Shown here: one piece after another, positions 21,974 through 32,647 of the stretch
Layout: every line of letters starts with the position of its first letter
How positions within the stretch are numbered: the first letter of the stretch is position 1
Origin: Viola odorata
Taxonomy: Eukaryota; Streptophyta; Magnoliopsida; Malpighiales; Violaceae
Assembly (NCBI GenBank): GCA_963691705.1
Contig: OY829539.1
Span: 18,150,407-18,214,406, forward strand
Direction: 5' to 3'
Length of the DNA stretch: 64,000 nt
The notes under the pieces: model-generated
Databases searched by the model: none
What the model saw: only the letters and a program-made list of their open reading frames with translations
Told to the model about the DNA's origin: nothing
Program-made: the position numbers and the translations under genes

Positions 21974-22151
21974 GTGAGGTGTTGGACACGAATGAGCATG
22001 AGACTTATTGAACAAACAAGGGTTTTGGGTACGGAGATTTATTCCAAGCGCCGTTATGAGATTGCAGAAGAGAATATTCATGGAGAAGATGGATGGGTTG
22101 CTGCTGCTATTACTGATTCTTCCTTTAAGCCTGCTATGTCTGGTGAGTGTC
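21974..22151 (+). pseudogene. Exon-like fragment ending at a splice donor
   Basis: One frame encodes a basic stretch followed by MEKMDGLLLLLLILPLSLL, which looks like a signal peptide or membrane anchor. The open stretch ends at a canonical donor (g|gtgagt) at about 22143. No second exon was found downstream, where the DNA is AT-rich. It may be the first exon of a lost gene. An alternative frame over the same bases is also open, so the reading frame is uncertain. Confidence 0.25.
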
Positions 22152-22185
22152 TTTACTCATCTCCCCTTTACCGTCAGAAAATATT

Positions 22186-23230
22186 TTTAAAAAATATAAA
22201 AAATTAACAAAAATCTAATAAAATAGGAAAATTATGTTAAAAAAATAAGAAAAATAGGAAAAATACTTTTAAAAAAATCTAATAAAATAGGAAAAATATT
22301 TTTACCTATTTAACTTGAAAATAAAGTAGCTAAAAGTGGGGCTAAACACGTACTAAGTCTTAAACATGGAAGTCGTATGCATTTTTTTCACGCATTATAA
22401 TGTATGTAAATTTTGTGTCATACTTTTTTATAACTTTTTATATATAAATTAAATTAAGATATACTATATAATTCTGCATCGTGCGGGTATTCAACTAATT
22501 TTTTATAATAGTTCATATGATTCTTTTGTTTTTCTAAAAAAAAGTAATACCTATAATTTATTCAATTATAAATTTAGCAAAATATAAGTTATGTTAGAGA
22601 TACTAATACTTTTACTAACTTTTTTACTCCAATCTATTTTAATTTTATCCCACAATTATTTTTTCCAGCAACACCACCAATTCTTTGGAAATTTTACTGC
22701 GGATTAGGTCCTTAAATCTAATAATTTTTTTACTGTGGATTAATTTATATTCTTTGGAAATATAAACTAACAAAATATATTGGTCAAAACAAAATAAATA
22801 TAAGTCGAGATAGAAATTACTGAGAGTTAGCACTAAATAAGAGATAGATGGACTGGGGAAATAGCAAAAAAGGAATGAGAGAGATACATTGACGACGATG
22901 GCTCCCCAATCATGACGGAAATCATTTTTACATTTTTATATTTGTTATAAGTTTTTTATTTTCTTTAATTTCAGAATTAATTATTAAGTTTTACATATAT
23001 TTTTTTTTAAATTTTATAATTTTAAAAATATTTTTTCCTATTTTATTATATTTTCTTAATTTTCTATATTTTTTAAAAATATTTTTCTATTTTATTATAT
23101 TTTTATTAATTTTGTATATTTTTAAAAAATATTTTTTCTTTTCCATTAGAATTTTAAAAATATTTTCCTATTATTATATTTTTCTTAATTTCCTAAATTT
23201 TATAAAAAAATATTTTCTAACCTGAGGGAC
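22186..23230. other. AT-rich intergenic DNA with loose inverted symmetry
   Basis: Repeats of aaaataggaaaaatattttt occur at 22186-22310, and their inverse (aaatattttttcctatttta) recurs at 23020-23220. The composition is so AT-biased that chance and slippage may explain this. No genes are visible. Confidence 0.35.
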
Positions 23231-23800
23231 ACAATTTTCAGAAAAAATATTAAAATAATAAAATTTAATGAAGTTTGTTGTGAATAATTAACCTTATTCA
23301 CCTTTGAATCAACCCACACAATAAAGAACTCTAAAGTAAAGGAGTAAGGAAGGGAGAAAGAACATTTTATTTTTACATGGAAAACCTTTGCAAGTAAAAT
23401 ACCACGGGCAAGCCAGAGAAAATTTCACTATGATAATCAAAGTACAAAGTACAAGTTGTTAGGAAACCAATACCATATGACCACTATTTATACACCTCAT
23501 GGAAGTATTCTAAATTCTCTTAGAATTATTCTGCGCTACAATCTCTTAGTTCTACTCAGCCACAAATTCCTAATACATGTATGACAAGTATAGAAGACTC
23601 TTACATGACTTCAACCTTATAACACATGTAATATAAGTCCTAGTAGAATTAGGACACTTGTGGTCCGACATAACTTTGGCTTATATTTAATATTTCAAGC
23701 TAATATTTAACAATCTCCACCTTGGCTTGAAATCTCTTTCATCATCAACTCTGAAATACATCATCACTGACTTGCCAATGGTCGTAAGGGCCTAGTGTGT

Positions 23801-24170
23801 TTACACTAAACTAATCAAGACTAGGCAATGCCTAAACTTGTCAACCAACATTGTCTTGGTCAACATATCAGCTGCATTGTCTTGAGTACCAACCTTCATA
23901 AGATCAATCTCATCAGAATTCACCAATTTTCTAAACTTGTGATACCTCACAACAATATGCTTCGTTCTAGCATGGTATACTTGATTCTTGGCTAAGTGAA
24001 TCGTACTCTGACTATCACAATGTAACCGAATAGTTTCATGATTGCAACCAATCTCCGAAACCATTCCCTTCAACTATACTGCTTCCTTAGCCGCCTTTGT
24101 TAGAGCCATATACTCTGCCTCTATTGTAGACAAAGCTATCATAGATTGTATTGTAGATCTCCAACTAATA
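23801..24170 (-). pseudogene. Copia RNase H C-terminal fragment
   Basis: The minus-strand translation gives ALSTIEAEYMAL, then a stop (TAG where Trp is usual), then CDSQSTIHLAKNQVYHARTK, the conserved Copia RNase H motif, and ADMLTKTM...KF near the end. Only the last third of the domain is present. It is the 3' end of pol in the Copia remnant. Confidence 0.85.
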
Positions 24171-24272
24171 GGACCACTTCTCAGCTACAATCTTCTAGTT
24201 CTACTCAGCCACAAATTCCTAATACATGTATGAAAAGTATAGAAGACTCCTACACGACTTTAGCCTTATAGC

Positions 24273-25241
24273 TAGGGGTGTTCATCGGTCGGTACGGTCG
24301 GTAATTCGGTATAAAATTTCGGTATTCGGTATACCGAACTAGAAAAATTAAATACCGTACCATAGTTTCAATTGATCGATACCGTTACCATATTACCGAA
24401 ATAATTTCGGTATAGTATTTCGGTATTACGGTAATACCGAAAATTGTACAAATAAGTAAAAATAATCATGGCTATGAACAAAATTTCAAGTTCTGGATAA
24501 ATATTATACACAAACTATTATGCAGTTTTGTAATATACATGCCCAGATTCCTCACCAAACATGTGCCAACCACAACCTAAAAGAAGCAGCTTATAATTAA
24601 CAAGACCATAACAATCCGCCTCTCAAACAACGTGGTCATCATAGATATTAACATGGTCATCATAAAGTCAAGCAATTTTGTGTATCACTGGTTGGAGTTT
24701 GGACGCTTAATTGCCAATAGGCTTATGGGCTTCAATTAGTTGGGCTTAAGTTATACTCCCTCCGGTCCGAATTAAACGTCGCGCACGCATCTTTAGGAGG
24801 CCGGATGGCTCACTATTTGTCCCCGAAAAATTCTGTACTTTTTTTCGAACGTACGCAAATCCTTAACGTACGTTCGAAAAAAAATACGGAATTTTTCGTG
24901 GACAAATAGTGAGCCATCCGGCCTCCTCGAGGTGCGTGCGCGACGTTTAATTCGGACCGGAGGGAGTATATATTAGTCATGGCAGCATGGCAGGTACGGT
25001 ATTAAGCCCATGGCATGATGGCAGCATGGCTTCGTATTATTAGCGGCTTAATAATTAGCATATATATCAAAACATAATTACCGTACCTGCAAATTTGGAT
25101 ACCATACCGTACCAAACTTTGTTCGGTCTGTAGTTCGGTCTACTGAACAGTAAAAATTCTAAAAAAAATACCGACCGAATAGAGTAAATTTTGGTACGGT
25201 ATTACGGTAATTTCGGTTCGGTCGGTATTTGCACAGCCCTA
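24273..25241. mobile_element. Nonautonomous hAT with TTCGGTA arrays, in the Copia LTR
   Basis: The 969-bp element has ends taggggtgttca and, inverted, tagggctgtgca. It is flanked by a perfect 8-bp target duplication cttatagc (24265-24272 and 25242-25249), diagnostic of hAT. Both ends hold dense cggta/ttcggta words (24283-24450 and 25079-25230). A Stowaway element is nested inside. There is no transposase. Confidence 0.93.
24756..24966. mobile_element. Stowaway-type MITE forming a near-perfect hairpin
   Basis: The 211-bp element is flanked by TA (24754-24755 and 24967-24968). Its two halves are almost exact inverse copies starting ctccctccggtccgaattaa, with arms of about 100 bases. A transcript would fold into long double-stranded RNA. 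It lies inside the hAT element. Confidence 0.93.
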
Positions 25242-25400
25242 CTTATAGCACATGTAATACAAGTCCTAGTAGAATTAGGACATCTGTGGGCCGACATAAC
25301 TTGGGCCTATACTTAATATTTCAAGCTAATATTTAACGGAGTTTATTTCTGTTAACGTTTTTTTTAACAGTTGGAACTATATTGAACTAACAGATAAAAC

Positions 25401-26401
25401 TAGAGGTGTCCACCGAAATACTGTACCGTAATTACCGAATTACCGTACTGTAATTACGTAAGTTCTATCAGTATTTTTTTCTGAATTTTTACTGTACGGT
25501 ATACTGAAATACCGTTCGAAATAATCTTGGTACGGTACGATATTTGTTTTGTCAGGTTCGGCATTATCGAACTTACCGTACCGTATTATTACTTACATGT
25601 AAATGAATGAAACTCATCGTATCGCATCTCCTCTCTTCTTCTTCTTCGAAATTTTGTTCTCTTCTTCTCTCCAAAGCACACCGCAACAAACAAGGTTACA
25701 AGGCAAACCAGTCACCACCAACTCTGTAATCGCATCACCACACACACAAATCCTCTCCACCACCACTTCATCTTCTTCTCTCCGACGACCACCAACAACC
25801 ACGCATACACAACATCTCTTCTCTCCGTTGTCGATCTATCCGCACTTTTATATCCACACTCCGACATCACTACCCCTCTCACAACCGTCGTCTTTCTCCT
25901 TCGCCGATCAAGATTCCGATCATCACAACCCCAGATCTGTTCTCCACCACCTACCATTTTTGTCCCTTCACTTTCATATCCATTATATGTTTCTTTCTTT
26001 CCTTATTGATTGACTATGGATGGAAAACACGTAAATTTGAATAGTGTTTTGGTTGCTTGTTGGATTCGTTGACATGAGGTTCTTTTCGTTATTGCAATTG
26101 TTGTTGCAGTGTTGATTATTGAATTGAAAAGGTTTCAATACAATCGAATTGGAACTTGTTAGTGTTTTGTTGTGTTTATTTGTTCATTTTTATTGAGGGT
26201 GATGCTGTGATTTTGGTTGGAGTCATTGGACAAGAACGGTATTCGGTATACCGTAATACTGTACCGAACTAATTTCTGTACATATGGTACAATATTTAAT
26301 TTAGTTTAGTACGATATGGTATTAAATTTTGGGAATTCGATTTAACGAATATCGAACTATTTCGGATAGCATACAGAAATACCGTCTGTGAAATAGCCCT
26401 A
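25401..26401. mobile_element. Nonautonomous hAT, 1.0 kb, with TACCG arrays
   Basis: The ends are tagaggtgtcca and, inverted, tagggctatttc. Flanking 8-mers gataaaac (25393-25400) and aataaaac (26402-26409) match at 7 of 8. Words of the type taccgtaatt and gaaatactg occupy the first 190 bases, and related words the last 170. The interior has a gene-like C/T-rich leader (25610-25990) with an open frame rich in Ser, Thr, Pro and His; this is more likely the leftover 5' leader of a transposase or captured gene than a real protein. Confidence 0.85.
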
Positions 26402-26458
26402 AATAAAACGTTTAAGATCGATAAAAATAAAAATCGTTTAAGATTAACTAAAATAAAA

Positions 26459-26735
26459 TTATAAACATTTGAGATTGGGTTGTAATTAACCCGTCTCCGC
26501 TGTATATATTGTCAGTAACACCCTTAAGCACTTGCTTGTTCCTACTTGTCACGAGAATCTTACTACCATCACCAAACGAATAATATTGTCCCCCCAACAA
26601 TTCTTTTAATTTTACTGGATCGTTCATGTCCTTTAAACCAATAAGAATCTTTAATTTTTTTGTTGTTGAAGTCGTCTCCTTATATACCGGATCTCCTTTT
26701 TTTCCTCTTTTTTTTGTTGTTGATGTCTGCCTTTG
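26459..26735 (-). pseudogene. TIR-NBS-LRR-type resistance gene relic (NB-ARC fragment)
   Basis: The minus-strand translation reads KILIGLKDMNDPVKLKELLG, then a short spacer, then GDGSKILVTSRNKQVLKG and a ...IYSGDGL tail. These match the kinase-2 region (LIVLDDVND) and RNBS-B region (GSRI.(V/I)T(T/S)R.K.VL) of plant NB-ARC domains; the VND and RNK forms are typical of the TIR class. The second acidic residue of kinase-2 has decayed (LKDM rather than LDDV). About 90 residues are left. A hAT begins at its upstream edge, and no TIR, P-loop or LRR was found beyond it. Non-functional. Confidence 0.75.
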
Positions 26736-27286
26736 TAGGGTTGGCAATGGAGCGGGTAAGGCACTATTCATACCCGCACCCGTAAATTTGCGGGTAATCC
26801 ATACCCGCATCCGCACCCGCGCGGAGCGGGTAAGAGAAGACAAATTGTACCCGCGGATACCTGCGAATACCCGCAAATTTCTTAAAATTTAAATTTTCAA
26901 ATTTCTTACGATGTGCACATGCAATTAATTATCCATTTCATGTTTAATGTTTTCAAACACCCTTTTGAAGTCATTTAAATTTATGGTTTGTATTATACTT
27001 TGGATTGAAAAATAGTTGAAAAATTACTTTAGTGGATATGTAAACTTTAATTTATGGTTTGTGTTTGACTAAGAGATTTAGAGGTTTACAAATTTTATGA
27101 TATGTATATATATTTTGAGGGTATTATTGCGGGTATCTATACCCGCATTTTGCGGGTATTTAGTGTGGGTAAGCACTATCCATACCCGCACTTTACGGGT
27201 GCGGGTAAATCCATACCCGCAAAATACCCACAAACTGTGGGTATTCGACGGATATCTATGTCCGCGGGCGGAAATTGCCAACCCAA
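26736..27286. mobile_element. Nonautonomous hAT with ACCCGCA/GCGGGTA arrays
   Basis: The 551-bp element has ends tagggttggcaat and, inverted, ttgggttggcaat. Flanking 8-mers tgcctttg (26728-26735) and tgcccttg (27287-27294) match at 7 of 8. Words gcgggta and acccgca fill both ends (26750-26880 and 27128-27270), with an AT-rich centre. There is no coding capacity. Confidence 0.9.
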
Positions 27287-27294
27287 TGCCCTTG

Positions 27295-28175
27295 CCTAAA
27301 ACAATATAAAATAAAATTAAAAGAGGGGAAAAATGAATCTCGAGGCTGCTGGTGAAGTCTTAAAAAACCTGACTACCACGGACGGCGGCGCATGAAAGCA
27401 CGCGCAACTCCCCTTCTGTTTCCTCCATAGTTTAGCATCGTCCAGCCTAGATCTACCATGCCCGAGCTAGCCATATTTGATTTCGATTGCAACCCAGATC
27501 CAACCAACAAGCTTCCCACTCTCCAACCCAAAACCACCACATGCAGCTCAAAATCAATTCTCATAACCGCCCTTGAGTTTCATTAAAGCAATAAAAAGAA
27601 AATCGACAAGATGTGCGTAGTCGGCTGCGAGGGTAGAGGGCTGTAGATAAAATTTCACTTAGCAAGATTATGTGATAAAAGAATACAGAATTTCAAGCAA
27701 TCAAAACGAAAAAAGTGAAGAAAAAAAAAATCATCCGAATTATACGTTTTAAAATAAAAAATAAGAATTAAAGTAATGATTATTAAAAATATTTTTAAAT
27801 TAAATAATTAAATTTTTTATATTAAATAAACGGATAAAAAATATATATTTTTTCTTCGTATGAAACAAATTAATTATAAAATATCTAAAAAATTGAAACA
27901 TATCATTTATTGGAGACTAAATTTTTTATCCTAAAAAAATTATTTACAAGAATACAAAGGACTAAAAGATAGAAGCAGTTGAGCTTCTCCTTTTGAGGAA
28001 AAGAAGATTGGGTTAATGGAAGATGAAAGGATAACGCAAAGCAAATTTGTAAGCTAATTAAAAAATGAATTTTTAGTATCCTTTTTTATTCTTAAAAAAT
28101 TATCATTTTTAATATATTAGAAAGTTAAGATTAATATTAATTGATTTTTTTAATAAAATTATTAAGAGTTGTGAT
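27295..28175. other. Intergenic DNA
   Basis: A less AT-rich block at about 27340-27580 has no recognisable protein. The rest is AT-rich. No transposon ends were found. Confidence 0.4.
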
Positions 28176-28341
28176 GTTATAAAAATCTGAACAGTCCAAT
28201 TTTTATTGAACGGATGAGATTAAAAATTCAAGTAATTAATGAGTTGACCACTTGTTGAATTTTATTGACCGGTCAACTCATTAATAACTTGAATTTTTAA
28301 TCTCATCCGTCCAATTTTATTGAACGGTTCAGATTCTTATA
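28176..28341. repeat. Foldback element with about 70-bp arms
   Basis: The left arm (from gttataaaaatctgaacagt to gagttgacc) is matched by its inverse on the right (ggtcaactcatt to ggttcagattcttataat) with few mismatches. The unpaired centre is about 20 bases. It is a MITE-like foldback or a source of hairpin RNA. No target duplication is clear. Confidence 0.8.
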
Positions 28342-28549
28342 ATATGACTGATCATATTCAAAGAAAAATTAGAAGAGCCGGTGCACTTTTTTAAAATTTA
28401 GGATGCAACAAGTTGGTAAATACGAGAATCCTTCATATTTTTAAAAATATTTATTTTGAAAATATAAATACTTCTCAAATCTATATTTCAATTTTTAATA
28501 TTATTTTAGCGTATCTGATACTTTTTTTTTTTTGAAGATAATAATTCGA

Positions 28550-31500
28550 TTAATTCAAATCTGCAAATACAAAAGGCGCGATCGCCTCGGGGCATTCCCC
28601 TAGCCAAACATTTCCTAAACTGGAAATCAAAGCCAATTGGCTTAACTCATGTGCGGGAACATTCGTAATCCGCTTAGTGTGCGTAAAGGAGCAACAACTA
28701 AAAGAAGATGCCAGCCGAGCCACATCCTCCAAGACCAAGCCCGTATAGTTTACAGGGAAATCTTCGTTGTTCAGGGCCAAGATGTTCTGTAAGCAGTCTG
28801 ACTCCATGATGACCCTATCCCACCCCCATTGTCTAGCCTGCGTAAGGGCGTCTCTAAGCGCCAGAGCCTCTCCAGTAGGGGCGTCGGTCTGATAAGGGAG
28901 GAAAATAGCTCCAGAGAAAATCGGCTCACCCCGTCCGTCTCGAGCAATAAAACCCAAGCCAGTCCCGGAACTCCCGATGGCTGCATCTGTGTTGACCTTT
29001 ACCACCCCCGCTGGCGGGGGCAACCATTTAGAAACAATGTGTTGACCTACCGGGGAAGAGGATTTCTGTGGCGTCCGCCAGGCTTCCTTAAAATCTGTTA
29101 ACAGCTTTCCGCCCCTAATGACCACCTCCTGGGTTGATTCAACTCGATGACAGAAAATCCTGTTGTTTCTTGAGATCCACAGCGACCAAAGGGTAGAAAT
29201 CAAAAATTCAAAATTTGATTCATCCAGAGACGCCATGATCGATGCTAGCCACTCAACCCAATTTTCTCCATGAAGCCTTGGAGTTCTACCCCAGAAGTCG
29301 AATTTTGCCCACACCCTAACCGCAAAAGGACAAAACAACAACAGATGTGAAGTTGACTCAACCTCCTCATTACAACAAGGACACACCGGATCCACTAATA
29401 ATCCTCTCCTTCCCAGATTTTCTCTGGTCGGGAGGGATCCATTACCCAGCCGCCACATGAAGTTCTTAAACTTTGGAGGGATAGTCAACCCCCAAAGGAA
29501 TTTCCACCAAGTTCTATCCGCTCCCTGGCCCTCTTGGATAACTGTCGTCGATAAGCTATGATACCCACTTCGAACGGAATACTTCCCATTTGTAGTTCCC
29601 TTCCAAACAAGAGTATCATTCGCCTCATTCCGACTGAGCGGCAGGCTTAAAATCTCCGATACTTCTTGCGGAAGGAATAGTTGCTCTACAAGATCAGCTT
29701 TCCAACAACGGTGATCCCGGTCAATTAGTGCGGCCACAGTAGCCTCCTCGTCCAGAACTGACACCGGCGCTGAGATCATCCCATTAGCAATCGAAGGGAG
29801 CCATGGAACTTTCCAAATTCGTATCCGCTCTCCATTTCCCACCCGCCAGAAGCAACCTTTCTGAAGGACCTCTCTCCCGATCAAGGTGCTCCGCCAGACA
29901 TAGCTAGGGCGATATCCCACCCCCGCATCAAAGAAGTCTGAGTGGGGAAAGTATCTGGCTTTCCAAATTTGGGAGAGTAAAGAGTTTGGGTGTTTATGAA
30001 GGCGCCAACCTTGCTTCGCTAGCAACGCTAGATTGAAATCCCGAACTTTCCTGAACCCCAGGCCTCCCATCTCTTTTGATCTACATAGCTTATCCCAGGA
30101 AACCCAGTGCATCTTGCGTTCGTCCGAGTTTCCTCCCCACCAGAATCGCCTAGTCGCCTTCTCGATCTCTTCGCAAATGGAGATTGGGATTTCGAAGCAG
30201 CTCATCATATATGTTGGGATGGATTGGATGACCGATTTAATCAGCACTTCCCTCCCGGCCTGGGATAATTTCTTCTCTTTCCACCCCCCCAGCCTCTTGC
30301 AAACCCTATCTCGGATAGATGCGAACATGCCTTTTTTGGCCCTACCAAACGAAACCGGAAGCCCCAAATACTTCTCATGAGACTCCACGCCCACCATTCC
30401 CAAGCGTCTAGTAACTAGCGACCTGACTCCTTGGTCTACTTTCTTGCTGAAGTATACCTCCGATTTATCCAGGTTGATCTTTTGCCCAGAAGCCTCCTCA
30501 TATTCCTCCAGAATCGACCTGATGGCCCCTGCCTCCTCCTCAGAGGCCTTAGCAAAAATGAGACTGTCGTCCGCATAGAACAAATGGCTAATCTCCGGGC
30601 TACCACGACAGATCTTATAACCATGTATCCTGTTGGCCGAGGCTGCCGCTTGGACCATCGCCGAGAGACCCTCTGCACAGAGAAGGAACAAATAAGGGGA
30701 CAAAGGGTCCCCCTGACGGAGACCTCTCTGAGGGTAGAACGTAGGACTAGGAGTCCCATTTAAGAGAATGGCATATGAAACCGATGAGACGCAACGCATA
30801 ACCAGCGATGTCCATCGAGATGAGAATCCCATACGGGACATGATAGCCTCCAAAAAATTCCACTCCACTCTGTCGTAGGCCTTACTCATATCCAGCTTGA
30901 CGCTCATCCACCCTGATTCAGAGCTATTTGAATTCATACCATGAAAGATCTCTTGGGCAATCAGGGCATTATCTGTAATGAGTCTACCGGGGACAAAAGC
31001 ACTCTGATTTTCCGACACGACAGACGGCAGGATCTTCTTCAGACGATTAGCCAAAACTTTCGTAATCATTTTGAACACGACGTTACATAAGCTGATAGGA
31101 CGAAATTGGGAGCATTTGGAAGGGTTGGCAACTTTAGGGATAAGGGTGATGTAGGTATGGTTAAGGTAGCTGGGGTCCTCCCCATCATTTAAAATCCCAA
31201 GAACAGCTTTGCAAACAGGGTTTTCGAGGAAAGACCAAAATTTTTGAAAAAAGAGCGGAGGCATTCCATCCGGCCCGGGGGCCTTCGTGGGATGCATCTG
31301 TTTTAAAGCTTTTAAAACTTCTTCTTTTGAAAAAGACTGGTCGAGACACTGATTCATGGAATTGGAAACACGAGGGGTAATGAGTTGTAAAACACTAGAA
31401 GAGGGATCACACGTTCCAGAAGAGAATAAAGACTTGTAATACTCTAGGAATGTCCCTTCTACATCCTCACGAGACTCCTTCCAACTACCCGCCTCATCCT

Positions 31501-32647
31501 GGATTCTTTCAATCGTATTCTTCTTTTTTCTTTGGGAAGCTCGCGCGTGAAAAAACTTAGTATTCCTATCCCCTTCTTCCAGCCAGAGGACCCGGGAGCG
31601 CTGTTTCCACATTACTTCCTCCCTGTGGATTAATTCCTCAATCTCTTTACTAACTTGTTCAATGTCATCTAAGGTGGGGTCCGAAACCAGCTGCTTCTGT
31701 AACCACCCCAGTTTCTCTCTCTTGGCTATAATGGATCTGTGGACATTCCCAAAAACCTCCTTGCTCCACCTAGAAAGCTTCGACCCACATAGCCGAAGGC
31801 GCTGATCAAGCGAATCAGTAGAACCCTAAAACTCTGGCCCACACCACATCTCTTTAACAAGCTCAAAGCATGACTCCTCCCTAAGCCAAGCCGCCTCAAA
31901 ACGGAACACTCTACCTCTAGGGGCCCTATTAACTGTCGGTGTCAACTTAATCTGGATGGGGCAGTGGTCTGAACCAAGGCGGGGGAGATGGTGTACTGTA
32001 GCTTCAGGGAAACAACCCATCCACTGTTCAGTAGCCAATCCCCTATCAAGTCTCTCCATTATAGTTCCGTTTCCCCGTTGGTTATTACTCCAGGTAAACT
32101 TGGGCCCCTCAAAACCAAGATCGATCAGGTTACAATCATCAACCGCACACCGAAAAGCCTCCATCTCGTTGAAACTTCTATCTATGCCACCCATTTTCTC
32201 ATGGCCCCACAACACCTCATTGAAATCCCCAACACAGAGCCACGGAAGGGAGCTCTGGTCCTTTCTTAGTCTAAGCATCTCCCATGTTCTATGTTTATCC
32301 ACCCTACTCGGCCACCCATATATGCCCGTGAACCTCCATGGGGGGCCATTCGATAGGCCGTTCAATAACTCAATGTCAATACAGTGGGAATCGCAATGCA
32401 ACACATTCACAGAAATATCATTTCTACACAGCAGGGCCAACCCACCTCTCCTATTATCCCCTACACTATCAACAACCAGCACATAAGAAAATGACCATTT
32501 ATTATTAAAACTTTGAAACTCGCTTTCATACAGTTTTGTTTCAGAAAAAAAAACTAAAGTAGGAGCCTCTAAACCTAGCAACTTCGAGAAGTTGGCTCTT
32601 GCCTGAGGGTTCCCAAGCCCCCGGCAATTCCAAAACAAGAGACTCAT
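28550..32647 (-). pseudogene. LINE ORF2: endonuclease, reverse transcriptase, zf-RVT, RNase H; one stop
   Basis: The frame is continuous except for one TAG at 31828-31826. Upstream of it lies the APE-type endonuclease (starts MSLLFWNCRGLGNPQA; GDFNEV and the terminal GSDHCPI motif are visible). Downstream are the linker, the reverse transcriptase (PGPDGMPP, SAFVPGRLITDNAL, and catalytic YADD at 30577-30566), the zf-RVT zinc region (CPCC...H...C, about 29320-29520) and an RNase H-like domain of the plant type (VNTDAA, ESDC; about 28580-28990). In active elements this protein nicks target DNA and copies LINE RNA there. The stop separates endonuclease from reverse transcriptase. Its start overlaps the ORF1 stop. 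Confidence 0.93.

Larger units (their letters stand above)
23276..25338 (-). mobile_element. Copia LTR retrotransposon remnant with large internal deletion
   Basis: On the minus strand a 3' LTR (23276-23712, about 437 bases, tgttaaatat...acaaca) is preceded by the polypurine tract caaggtggagat and by the end of the pol gene (23801-24170). The other LTR (24181-25338) is cut at its inner side and split by a 969-bp hAT. Shared LTR blocks include tagttctactcagccacaaa and aggac...ccgacataact. Some 4 kb of gag-pol is missing, so the junction at about 24181 is a deletion between pol and the 5' LTR. Flanking pentamers aagtt and gagtt agree at 4 of 5 positions. Confidence 0.8.

Noticed and set aside
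22186..23220. Large inverted repeat
   Set aside because: Similarity rests on extremely AT-rich words and may be chance or slippage; no sharp ends or target duplication.
25603..26013. 136-codon ORF inside the 25.4-kb hAT
   Set aside because: Ser/Pro/His-rich translation of a C/T-rich leader without conserved motifs; treated as leftover leader.
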